Shown here: piece after piece, positions 33,344 to 43,738 of the stretch | How positions within the stretch are numbered: position 1 is the stretch's first letter | Layout: the number at the start of each line of letters is the position of its first letter | The notes under the pieces: generated by a model | Told to the model about the DNA's origin: nothing | Databases searched by the model: none | The model's input: only the letters and a program-made list of their open reading frames with translations | Source: Panax quinquefolius | Lineage: Eukaryota > Streptophyta > Magnoliopsida > Apiales > Araliaceae | NCBI GenBank assembly: GCA_020205615.1 | Contig: CM035162.1 | Location: 33,816,479-33,880,478 of the forward strand | Direction: 5' to 3' | DNA length: 64,000 nt | Translations under genes and position numbers: made by a program

Positions 33344-33545
33344 CCTGAAAATATATTTCATCAGTTGCAATAGTGGGTGGTTGTGGTTGTGGTTGTCTAG
33401 GGCAGGTTCCGATTGAGGAAGTCTCGAACCGTGGTCTTAACATTCAGGACGTGATGATTGAGGATTTATAGAGACAATTTGCATAGTTAACCCGGCGTTT
33501 AACGACTCAAAATCATAGTCGACATGGACATGTTCTAAATGAGGA
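33344..33545 (+). pseudogene. H gag, N-terminal part
   Basis: After a Gly-rich run (GGCGCGCLG, from repeated GGTTGT) the frame reads LNIQDVMIEDL*RQFA*LTRRL, a pattern typical of the N-terminus of gag in a plant gypsy clade. Two stops stand at usual Gln or Glu positions. The frame runs into S2 at 33545 and resumes at 36605. Confidence 0.75.
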
Positions 33546-34365
33546 TGTGAGACCCCAGATTTTATGATTAAATATTTAACATTCTCGAAATAATTTTTTT
33601 TAATATTATGGTGTGGATTTGATATAATGTTATAGTTGTGGATAGTATTTATAAATTTTGCAAAGTAAGCAAGTGGTTATATAATATTCGATTGGTCGGG
33701 GAATATTCGTTTTAATAGCGAATATTGTACGATGTCACAATCATTGGTGGACCCCACAACGGAAGTATTGTTGTAGTTAGAAAACGACAAAATTATTTTT
33801 CTATAAAAATAACTACGGAGGTGTTACCGTTAAACCATTGAACTACCCAGTAGTAAAAGTACGATGAATCGCGTGGTTGCGTAGTAAATACACTCTGTAT
33901 TGATTATTGATGCTTACGTGAGAAGTCACCAATTATACTCAATTATTGCTACAAGAATTCTTTGCATCATATCTCTCATATTATCGATTCAATTATTGTT
34001 ACAATATCATCTCGCATAATATGTTATATTATTAAATCAATAATTGAGACGGCAAAGTTATTCATATTATTATTCGCAATATCGACAATGTCAGAAGTTC
34101 ATCAAGGAGAGATTTGGTCACCTAATTGCGCACCAATAAGGAGAAATCCTTATCGGAAAGCCCCCTCTTTCCTGGGAACAACCTGGTTGTTAAATATTAT
34201 GAATTATAATATTAATGATGAATAAGTTCGTGTTGATTAAAGATGAATTTTATAGTTCCATTGTGTTAAAATTATTTGTGTTAGTGGAAATCGACATTTG
34301 TTTCGATAATAATTGATGTCCGGAGGTTATATTGTTCAATCCAAGTATTCGGGCACTTTTTTCGT

Positions 34366-34480
34366 TTGAGTACTATTCACGAAGTTACTATTCATGAGTT
34401 ACTATTCATGAGTTACTATTCACGAGTTACTATTCATGAGTTACTTATTCACGAGTTACTATTCACGGGTACTATTCACC
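34366..34480 (+). repeat. 13-bp tandem array TACTATTCAYGAGT
   Basis: About eight near-identical copies differ mainly by C/T (CACGAG or CATGAG). Shorter versions in reverse orientation occur in the subfamily II LTRs at 44860-44930, 51620-51715, 56260-56340 and 58400-58490. Confidence 0.9.
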
Positions 34481-34772
34481 GTAAGATATATTTCTTTTCA
34501 TTCAAATCATTTTTGGTACAATATTATTCCATGAGGAGATGTGCTAATTTTTCGCATGGTTGGTTGAAGATATAATAATAAGTAAATCAATATGGACCAC
34601 TTGGTGGAAAGTTATAATAGTAAATCAATATGGATTCTTTGGTTTAAAGTTTTAATAGTAAATCAATGATGGACCGCTTTTAAGTTTTAATAGTAAACCA
34701 ATATGGACCGTCCGCTTAAAAGTAAATCAATCTGGACCGTTCATGAATTAGTTATTATTCAAATCCCATCTC

Positions 34773-34780
34773 TATAAATA
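34773..34780 (+). promoter_or_regulatory. LTR TATA box (S2)
   Basis: TATAAATA precedes AGCTCATTCC and a GA-rich leader, as in E1. S2 keeps an apparently whole promoter. Confidence 0.7.
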
Positions 34781-34964
34781 AGCTCATTCCTTCATTATTT
34801 CTTACTTAATTCTTTGAAATTCTAGAGAGAAACTATATAGAGAAAGAAGAAAAGTATTCTCGCTACTTCACTACTTCAATATCCAGCTTTTCAAGGTAGG
34901 GGATATTATTTGTTGTACTCGTAAGGGGTATTCTTTCTTTCTTATTCGTGAAGAGAAATTCTGT

Positions 34965-35490
34965 TATTCCATTCTTTATTATTATGTTAGAATAACCTGT
35001 TTATGCGAAGTACCGCATACTTGGTGAAATTCTTCTATTATTTCATTCTTTATTATTATGTTGGAATAACCTGTATATGTGAAGTACCGCATACATGGTG
35101 AAATTCTTCTGTTATTCCATTCTTATTATTCTGTTGGAATAACCTGTTTATGCGAAGTCCTGCATACATGGTGAAATTGTTCTAATATTTCGTTCTTTAT
35201 TATTTTGTCAGAATATCCATGCGTGCGTATACGCGGACCGGGTTCCATTATTTATTATTTCGCCGGAATATCCTCATCGTGCGTTTAAGTTGGACCTTGT
35301 TCCATTATTTATTATTCGCCGAATATCACGTCGTGCATTTACGGGACTGGTTCCATTATTTATTATTCTATCGGGAATAACATGTCATGCGATCTATCGC
35401 ACGCATGGTGAATCTTACATTATTCCATTCTTTATTATTATTCGTTGGAATAACTCGCATCATGTGGATTACCACATGCATGGTGAATGA
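34965..35490 (+). repeat. Hairpin minisatellite in S2 leader, eight units
   Basis: Copies of TTCCATTCTTTATTATT..GGAATA occur near 34972, 35043, 35118, 35194, 35247, 35302, 35354 and 35428, spaced 52-76 bp. The arms TTATTCCA and TGGAATAA pair in most units. Confidence 0.88.
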
Positions 35491-36604
35491 TCATTTGTAT
35501 TAATTCCTTATTAAATTGTGAAAATGATCTGTATACGTGGATTATCGAATGGCGGGTGAAAATCCATTTGCAGTTTCATATATTCTATTATACTCAGTTG
35601 GTTAAAGTTTTAAATTCTACACTCCATGAAATTAGTGAAATATCCTTGATATTTGCGCTTCATCCAGTATCTTTTCATGGAAATATTCTTCTGAGCATTC
35701 TTGAATTTTACTGCACAAAGCAGTATCATGTTGATAATTTAGACATTATTGAGTTCAGGATAAATTAACTTATAAATCTTTAAAATTTATTCTTGAACTT
35801 GTTTTATTGAATTGTCATCATCCTCATGCTTATATTATGTTGAAAAGTCATTTGGCTTACGTGCATAGATGGATTTGGTATGATTATAACCGAGGATTAT
35901 TCGGTAAGATAATCATAACCGTAATGTGACGAATGATGTGGTAAAAGTCCTCATTGACCAGTAGTTCATTGGTGGGATGATTATTCGTATGATCATGACC
36001 AAGGATTATTCAGATAGCCATGACCATTGATGATTACATGAATATCCTCGGCCGTGGAGCAGGATGATTCAATTTTATTTATTGTCGAGTCTCAAATGAT
36101 AAAAGTGATGAAAACCTTTAAATCATGAAGATAGTAGATTTTATTCTATACTGATTCTTCTAATGGATCGCTTGTTCCACCGCAGCTTAAACTTGATGTT
36201 TATTATATTTTATCGCTTTAACACCTTCAAGGCTAATGATAATTTATTCGCATTATCTTAGTCATAATATTTCTCATCGACTAGTAGAGCTCACCCTTTC
36301 TTTCTTCACCGTTCTCTTCGTGAAATGAGAACGAAATTTGAGACTAATGGGGAACGAGTGATGAACCTAGATGGTGCATTAGTAGTCCTCACTATTCGTG
36401 AAATAGTGTGATAATAAATGTAATGAGGACTCTTATTGAGTGTGGATATTGTCTAGATGACAATATTTGTATTAAAACTCATGACCTATGTTTTGTCGTA
36501 TTTTACACGATCGTCAGATAATTAAGTTGTATTTGTATTCAGTACCTTGTATCTGGCGACTCAAGATGGGTGATGTATACCTGTTTTTGGGGCATCACAG
36601 AGGA

Positions 36605-37797
36605 AGTCTCGCACCTTGATCACTATCATGGATAGGTTTCAGCTAGGGAAGTCCCACACCTTGATCATGACAAGGAGGGTTATTACTCTCGTGGACAAAT
36701 TTCGGCTGAGGAAGTCTCAAAGTATTTCTCGCATCTTGATTATGATGAGGAATTATATGATTCTAAATCCGATTTTGATAATCCTTACCACCATAGGGAG
36801 CAGCTATGGGAATGACGTGGTCGAATAGAACATCATCGAGATTTGGACTTTAAGGAGGATATATCCGAAACTTAAGACCGGTTAGTTGAGAAAGAAGTAA
36901 TTGAAGAAGTGGAGGAGTATGAAGAATCTATATACGATGAATATGAAGATGAAGAAAAACTTTATGATGAATATGAAGATGAAGGAGAACTTTATGGAGA
37001 ACCTGAATATGCCGAATATATTGATGATGACGTAGAGGAAAATGTGTCGTACGGAGATAGCCAAAAGACTCTGATCGTTCGTAAGAGTGTACTAACTCCC
37101 AAGGGTGATTCCAAAGATGATTGGTTGAGAACCAATATTTTCCATAAAACTTGCATCGTAGCAAATAAAGTCTGCAAGTTAATTATTGACAACGGCAGTT
37201 GTGAGAACGTAGTGTCCGAAGAAGCTGTCAAAAAACTGCAGTTGAAAATGGATCGACATCCCAAACCATATAAGTTATCGTAGTTGAAAAAGAAAAATGA
37301 AATAACAATGGATAAAAAGTACTCAATGTCTTTTTCCATCGACAATAAATACTTTGATAGTGCGTGGTGCGTTGAGGTGTCAATGGACGTGCGAATGCCA
37401 TGTGTTGTTGGGCCGACCTTGACAATATGACCGAAGAGTTATTCATGATGGTCAGAAGAATACGTACTCCTTTAGTATCAAAAGGAAGAAGGTGGTGTTA
37501 GAACCTCGGAGGGAAGAAATCAGTTCGGCTCGAGCAGTAGGGAACACGAACCCGTTGTCTATAACTAGATTTCTATCGAAGGCCGATCGTGAAGGCGTGA
37601 TGTATGCTCTAATCCTTTGAGAGAGCAGTTTGGCAGATAGGAACACCGAAGTATTAGCAGATATGCAAAAATTGCTGCCGAAATTCTCTAACTTGATGTC
37701 CGAAGAGTTTCCTTCTAGACTGTAACCAGATCAGATGAGTCCTTATTTTGTGGAGGATAGTGAGAACTCGAGGAAGAGTTCTTTATTCAACTCGGGG
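36605..37797 (+). pseudogene. H gag C-terminus, protease and deleted pol remnant
   Basis: Gag continues (VSHLDHYH...) into an acidic Tyr/Glu/Asp repeat region (36909-37010, DEYEDE units). Protease follows, with the LTPKGD...DWLR.NIFH.TC.V..KVCKLIIDNGSCENVVSEEAVKKL pattern. The active triad is D-N-G at 37188-37196 where D-S-G or D-T-G is usual. TAG at 37281-37283 and later stops and shifts follow, with the LTPL-like linker and a KFSNLMSEEFPSRL remnant near 37680-37720. The sequence then jumps straight to the SPYF.EDSENSRKSS.F C-terminal signature of this clade near 37740. RT, RNase H and integrase are absent, which points to one large internal deletion. Confidence 0.8.
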
Positions 37798-37801
37798 TAA
37801 C

Positions 37802-38411
37802 TGATGTAGGAGGATCTGAGCCCGATGATGCTGAGTTGTCAGATAACACATGGATGACACTGAAAGACTATGAGTTAATTGATCAGCGCAACGGTGTCGG
37901 TTGACTTCGGGGTCGGGAGTTCAGCTCATGTCTTTGGGGTCGGGAGTTCGGCTCATTTGGCTTAACTTCGGAACGATCAGCTTCGAGACAGGTGTTCGGA
38001 TTCATAGCTAACTTCTTCGGGAATGGCGTCATGACTTCGGAAAGATCGGATTGGCTTCGGTTATTATTATTATTATTATTAATATTATTATTATTATTTA
38101 GTTTTTTTATGATAGTATTTTAATTATTAGAAAGTTGTTATTTATTAGAAATTGTTACCATAAATATAGGAGGATTATTAGGAATTGTTTTCTACCGGAA
38201 CTCTCTTATCATAGTTATAGGAATTCTGTTGTTTGCTGATAAAAAAATCTTTTAACTATAAAATCCTGACTTGTGGGTTGAATTTGAGAGAATTTTTTTT
38301 TATAAATATAATTTACACATTAAAAGATTTCTTTGTGTTTAGGATAATGTTTTTGTTTCTTTTGCCTATAAATTTCTTGTTATTCTAGCCGGCAGGATTT
38401 TGTCCGGCGCA
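37802..38411 (+). repeat. H 3' LTR
   Basis: It is the partner of 25421-25960 and carries an interrupted (TTA)n run at 38056-38098. It ends CCGGCGCA and is followed by AGTTAT. The first bases appear to overlap the end of the pol frame. Confidence 0.8.
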
Positions 38412-39171
38412 AGTTATATTACTTACTCACATATTATTTTTTACTGCGTGTCGAGTTACAATGATAATTGGTTAAAAATATTCTCAATTACTTTTGATAT
38501 GAACGTGTCATTAATGTTTGATAATTTTGTAAGTTATTTTTTCAAAAAAATTAAAAAAAAAAACTTTCCCTTTCATCCCCCAAGTTAAAACTCACAAACA
38601 TGCCGAGGCGATTAGAGGGTCTTAATTAATATTGTAGGTGTATTTATAAGTAATGAGTCAAGCTTAGTCGAATTTCCTTTTTCAAATTTGAGCTCTTTAT
38701 TTTCTACAATCTCAAGCATTAATATATTGAATCATGCTTCAAAAAATTGTTCAAATTTGACTCAACTTTTTTGCATACTGTTCCAGTTTTTGACAAGTTT
38801 TATTGGTCAGCTAGTTCGCATGTAATTTGTTCACGTTCACATATTTTAAAACATTATACTTTAAGAGTGTGTTTGCAAGGATTTGAAGGTAAAATTGATT
38901 TCATTTTTAGCTCAAATTTTTTCTCTTAAAAAGTGGGAGAATTTGGAAGAATGAAAAAAGATGGCAAAATAAAATATTTTATATTACCAAAAATAACATT
39001 GTAAATTTACCGCCCGACTCGGGTTGCATTCCCAAACAACCCAACTCGTAGAAACCGTCTTCTGGTGCGACACGACCTTCTAGGGGATTTGGGTCCAGTC
39101 CGCCGCTGAGGACGCTTCTCCATATTACGGTTTGAGTTCCATTAAAAAAAATCTATTTTTACTTTATGCTA

Positions 39172-39215
<44 letters not shown>
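38412..39215. other. Spacer with a (TA)n microsatellite
   Basis: No recognisable gene. 39005-39140 is more GC-rich than its surroundings but shows no family motif. A pure (TA)n run of about 40 bp at 39174-39215 abuts the Stowaway MITE, which targets TA. Confidence 0.65.
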
Positions 39216-39219
<4 letters not shown>

Positions 39220-39959
39220 CCTTCCCTTAATATAAAATTTTTTAGAATTGTACACAAGTATTAAGTAAATAATTATATAACATTAAATATAATATCAAAT
39301 ATCTATATTAGGGTTAAATATTTTATAAATCACTCTACTTTAGGTCGACTTACAAATGGATCATTGAACTTTTTTTTTTCTTACAATCAACTCACTGAAC
39401 TTGTATTTACTAACAAAACGTTACAAAATCCGTTAAATTTGTTGATTTTTAACGGAAATGTCCACGTCAGCAGCTGAGTTGAAAAAAAAAGCTTGTGTCA
39501 AAAATTATCACACGTGGCATTTATTATGTGGATCTAAAAGGAAAATCTATACCAAAATAAATTTTTATGTAATTATTTACAAATAATAATATAAATTAGA
39601 AAAGTTTTTCAAAAAAATAAGAAAATAAATAAAAAATATATTTAAATATTTTTGTAATTAATATCAAATGATTTTTTTTTAATTATTTATAAATATAATT
39701 GAGGAAATTATAAAATTATTAAATTAAAAATATTTTAAAATTAAAAATCTTTTCAAATTCGGACATTAAAATTATAATTGAGTCAATTTGGTAATAATTT
39801 TTTTTTCTTTTCTAATTAGGATAAATAAATTTGTACTTTTACATTCAAATAATTTTTATCAAATAATTTTTATTTTAAAATTATACAAAATTTAAATTTT
39901 ATAATTTAATTTAATCAAATTTAAAAAATAATCATTTTTATTAAAAAGAACAGGAAAAA

Positions 39960-40530
39960 AAAAGCGAAACTAAAAAAAAGAAACGGGTGTTCTCTCTCTC
40001 CTTCTCCTCTGTTCCCTTCCCCCTTTTCCAAAATTTATTCTTGCTTAAAGATTAATTCTAGGGTTTTGAAAGAGCTCAGCTCAGATCTGGTAATTCATGT
40101 AATCATAACACTTCATTTTCTCTCAAAAACTTCACGCCATTATGCACAATTATTTCTCATCTATCTGACCACAATCTTCAATCACAACAGTTGATGAAGT
40201 ATGTCCTCCATCTGATCCGACTTTTTCCATCTCTCTGATACTCCAATCCCTTTCTCCCCAGTTTAGAAGAAGATGATGAATGTTTCGCCGTTTGTTGGAG
40301 AGGAATTTGATTTGACTCCATTCTATGGGATACTGCTGTAAGTAAAATGTGTTCGAAGATCAATTTTCTAGGATGCAAAATGTGTTCTGTATTAGAAGAT
40401 CAATTTTTTATGATTTTTACTGCATATCTATTTTATTGTACAGATTTGGATGCTTTGATCTATTATTCCTATGTTTTATGGGTGTTTGAATGGATGAAAT
40501 TTTGTTTTATTTCGTCCGTTTGTTATGTTG
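39960..40530. pseudogene. MULE interior: possible captured host gene fragment
   Basis: Unlike the very AT-rich flanks, this stretch is mixed and pyrimidine-rich at first (CTCTCTCTCCTTCTCC). It has an AGATCTG/GTAATT splice-donor-like site near 40085. A short frame from ATG 40274 (MMNVSPFVGEEFDLTPFYG) ends at 40341 by TAA, next to GTAAGT. An 'AAAATGTGTTC...GAAGATCAATTTT' block is duplicated. These look like a 5' leader and first coding exon, as in Pack-MULEs. The source gene is not recognised. Confidence 0.4.
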
Positions 40531-40536
40531 GGTTTT

Positions 40537-41170
40537 AATTACAAAAATAACTAAATATTTTTTTATTTATTTTCTTAATTTTTGGTAACTTTTCTAATTT
40601 ATATTATTATATTTGTAAATAATTAAATAAAAATAATTTGATATTAATTAAAAAAATAACTAAATATATTTTTCATTTATTTTCTTGTTTTTTGACAAAC
40701 TTTTCTAATTTATATTATTATATTTATAAATAATTAAACAAAAATTAATTTGATATTAATTACATAAATAATTAAATATATATTTCATTCATTTTCTTAT
40801 TTTTTTGACAAACTTTTCTAATTTATATTATTGTATTTATAAATAATTAAACAAAAATAATTTGATATTAATTACAAAAAATAATTAAAGATTTTCATTT
40901 ATTTTCTTATTTTTTTTTGGCTAACTTTTCTAATTTATATTATTATATTTATAAATAATTAAATAAAAATTTATTTGATATTAATTAAAAAATAATTAAA
41001 TATATTTTTCATTTATTTTTTTGTTTTTTGACTAACTTTTCTTATTTATTTTATTATATTTATAAATAATTAAAAAAAATTCATTTGATATTAATTACAA
41101 AAATATTTAAATATATTTTTTATTTATTTTCTTATTTTTTTGAAAAACTTTTCTAATTTATATTATTATT
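40537..41170. repeat. Tandem array of about 112-bp units within the right inverted repeat
   Basis: TTTGATATTAATTA recurs at about 40637, 40750, 40860, 40973 and 41084, giving 5 to 6 copies. The last unit is the inner end of the right inverted repeat. The left inverted repeat has only one (inverted) copy at about 39570-39672. Confidence 0.9.
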
Positions 41171-41645
41171 TGTCAAGAATTACATAAAATTTATTTTTGT
41201 ATAGATTTTCCTTTTAGATTCACATAATAAATGCCACGTGGGATAATTATTGACACATAAATTTTTTTTTTCCAACTCAATTTCACCGATGTGGGACATT
41301 TAAGATTAAAAGTCAATGATTTAATTGATTTTGTAACGCTTTGGTTAAGAAATACAAGTTCGAATGAATGTACTGTAAGAAAAAAAGTTTTAATAACCCA
41401 TTTGTAAGTTTCATTTTAAAGTAGAGTGACTTATAAAGCATTTAACCCGTCTATATTACCCTTGTATTGAAAAAAGATAATGTTATTTATTGGGTAAAAA
41501 AATAGTAAGAGAACCAAAGTTATATTTAATATTTGGGGTAATATTGAAAACTAAGCAATTAATGTTTACTTGAAATTCTAAAACGTTATATATTAAGGGA
41601 CAAAAATATTTATCTAAAACGTCTTATATTAAGGGACGGAGGGAG

Positions 41646-41833
41646 TAATATATTACAGAGGCATATAACATAAATAATATATTATGTAATATATAATTGG
41701 AATCAATTTTTGAGGATTTTTTATGTTCCCAAGATGTCCATATATTATGTTAACATAGAAAGAGACTGAACAAAAATAATTTAGTCGTTATACATTGTTA
41801 AATTATACATTTATTATATTTATATATAAGGGT
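41646..41833. other. Short AT-rich spacer
   Basis: Nothing recognisable. It ends AAGGGT directly before the LTR of element C. Confidence 0.6.
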
Positions 41834-43001
41834 TGTAGTACCTCAACTTATTATAAATAAAATTGAGTTTTCTATTTATTATTTTGAAATAATAAGGATT
41901 AATTTGATATAACGCTTCTGGTTATGGGTGAAATGTAAATTTTACAAAATAAAGTTTGGTTATAAATAATCATTGTTGTTGTCTTTGTTTGGGAATATTC
42001 ATTTTGGTACGTGGAATATTCTTTTCATTTGAATATATTAAAACGCACGCAGCCATTTGATCGTTTGTGGGCCCATAATGTAATAATTATCGGATGAAGA
42101 AAAACAACAAAGTTTGAGTTTTATAAATAACAATTGTAATTATACTCAATTAACATCGTAGAATTATCTCGTGGTTAAAATACGAGAATACGCTGGCGTA
42201 CGCACAAAGAGTTACACCGATCGCACAAAGATTGTTGAATTATCGATTCTTATGTAAGAAAGCACTACTTAATAATTATCACAAAGAATTATTGTTCAAT
42301 ATTTTATTTTATCGATTCAATAATCGTCTTTGCGTTGATATTTTATATTGTTGTTGTTTCAATAATCACATCGCACAATATTTCCCATTTATCGATCAAT
42401 AATTCATATTATTTGAATAATATTATTAGATATCATTATCGACAATGTCTAGAAAATTTTATTCTGAGGATAAATTATTGATGATGGATCGTTAAATCTT
42501 AGAAGATAGTAAAATTCTTTTTCTCTTGACTTCTTACAATGGATTGTTGTTTCACCGCAATTGTTGATCTAAAACTCATTTATTATTATATTTTATCGAT
42601 TTTTCCTCGTTAAAGACTAATGATAAAACTGTTGTATATTATCTTAGTCATAATATTCTTTATCGAAGCCTAGTTGAAATTTCACCCTTTTTCTTTTGTT
42701 CCATTTTTCTTCTCGAGAGTGGTAACATATGAGGAGAATCAAAGGGTATATGAGTGATGGTTCGGGATAGACATATTAGTAGTCCTCACTATTTTGTAAA
42801 ATAGTGTATCAATAATTATAATGAGAGATTCTTTTGAGTTCAGATACTCTATTAGACTATATTTGTATTCAAACTCACAAGATATATGTATTGTCGATTT
42901 TGCATGCCACAATTGTATTATCAAGTCAGAAGTTGCTTTTACTCCATATATTTGGCGATTTCGAGAATGGATGTTGTCAGATACCTATTTTGAAGGCGTC
43001 A
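41834..43001 (+). repeat. C 5' LTR with a deletion of about 1.46 kb
   Basis: It begins TGTAGTACCTCAAC and ends GGCGTCA. At about 42460 it jumps from the GTCTAGAAA motif to TGAGGATAAA, which in S1 are about 1.46 kb apart after removing E1. The missing part contains the TATA box, leader and hairpin arrays. A CTG is shared by both breakpoints in S1. Confidence 0.88.
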
Positions 43002-43005
43002 CGGT

Positions 43006-43022
43006 TGGTATCGAGCTTAGGA
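43006..43022 (+). other. C primer binding site, mutated
   Basis: TGGTATCGAGC lies 4 bp after the LTR end. It differs by two adjacent bases from the E1 site. Confidence 0.75.
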
Positions 43023-43738
43023 TATGGTCTCTAGCGGAGATCGGGGGATGTAACCTTGGAGGAGAGATGAGTAAATCTGTCATTAGATGTCTCTACCTAA
43101 GCTTATTTGTTGGTCGTACCATAATATAGGGATATTATGTGATATGTTAATTGTTTAATTAACCCTTGTTTTTATAAGCAGATTTAAGAATGGTGTTGAG
43201 AACGTTAAAAATGGAGTGTATGCAGAGACTGTGGAACAACCTTTAGTCACAAACCTGCGAGAACGCATAACAGAAGGCAATATTCCTCTTGTAAACAACA
43301 CTACCGAAAGCAAATGATGAATGATGGAATGTTTAGGAGCTTTTGCAGTTTCACGAAAATCGATTTAGGAGACTCGTGCACAAAATATGGGTGGAAATGA
43401 TAAGAATGCGCGTCTTGTCACAAACCACAGATTCAAGGAGTTGGGACCACCGTAATTTGTGAAAAGTTTAATCCGATCAAGCGAAAGCGTGGGTCAAGCA
43501 AATTACCAAGATATTCGATGTCTTGGGATGACGGAGAACGAAGGTTCCATTCGCCCATATATATGTTCAGCGGTGAGCAGATTCATCGGTGGGGAGTCTG
43601 TGAAGCGTGCACTCCATCGTAAGACTCAAAGATATCTTGGGAAACGTTTGAAACTATTCAATGACAAGTACATTCCCGAAAGTATTCAATCTATACGAAG
43701 GAGGTGGAGTTTATCGGTCGAACAAAACAACACGATCA
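43023..43738 (+). pseudogene. C gag, first part, broken
   Basis: After a leader of about 170 bp, frames from about 43190 contain the gag signature (QAKAWVKQITKIFDVLG, about 43480-43530) with many stops and shifts before it (for example near 43240 and 43315). The capsid sequence runs up to the junction with element B at 43738 and resumes at 53335. Confidence 0.8.

Larger units (their letters stand above)
33546..36599 (+). mobile_element. S2: solo gypsy LTR (subfamily I, 3054 bp) in H
   Basis: It starts TGTGAGACCCC, ends GGCATCACA and is flanked by GAGGA at 33541-33545 and 36600-36604. The gag frame of H continues across after removal. It has a TATA box at 34773-34780, a 13-bp tandem array at 34366-34480 and an eight-unit hairpin array at 34965-35490. 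Open frames within (for example 35290-35768) overlap these arrays and are not coding. Confidence 0.92.
25421..38411 (+). mobile_element. H: gypsy element of a second lineage, internally deleted, split by A and S2
   Basis: A pair of short LTRs (about 25421-25960 and 37802-38411) encloses a primer site and gag-protease sequence. The inside is broken by element A (25986-33338) and solo LTR S2 (33546-36599). The flanks show AGTTA(T) at 25415-25420 and 38412-38417, a likely target duplication, though the 5' LTR start is degenerate. The pol gene jumps from just after protease to the extreme C-terminus near 37725, with no RT, RNase H or integrase. Protein features differ from the E1 family, so it is another gypsy clade that I cannot name. 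Confidence 0.8.
39311..41449. mobile_element. Mutator-like element (2139 bp) with terminal inverted repeats of about 360 bp
   Basis: The ends GGGTTAAATATTTTATAA and TTATAAAGCATTTAACCC(G) belong to inverted repeats that match from 39311 to about 39672 and from 41449 back to about 41085. The 9-bp TCTATATTA lies on both sides (39302-39310 and 41450-41458). Long inverted repeats with a 9-bp duplication are the Mutator (MULE) hallmark. No transposase is present, so it is non-autonomous. The interior is described separately. Confidence 0.9.
39216..41645. mobile_element. Stowaway-type MITE (family 1) split by a MULE
   Basis: The left end CTCTCCTTCCCTTAATATAA and right end TTATATTAAGGGACGGAGGGAG, then TA, bracket the region. 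Removing the MULE and one 9-bp duplication leaves 282 bp, equal to the copy at 18556-18837. Confidence 0.88.

Noticed and set aside
35290..35768. Open frames in S2 (66 and 93 codons)
   Set aside because: They read through the hairpin minisatellite and the conserved LTR leader, which are non-coding.
36909..37283. Acidic open frame with YDEYEDE repeats as a possible separate gene
   Set aside because: It is in frame with H gag before it and protease after it, so it is the gag C-terminus/linker of the retroelement.
39005..39140. GC-richer stretch with a short basic frame on the minus strand
   Set aside because: No recognisable motif, short, and without neighbours to support a gene.
40178..40378. 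Minus-strand frame of 66 codons in the MULE interior
   Set aside because: No family features. The opposite strand has a more leader-like arrangement, and neither is firmly coding.
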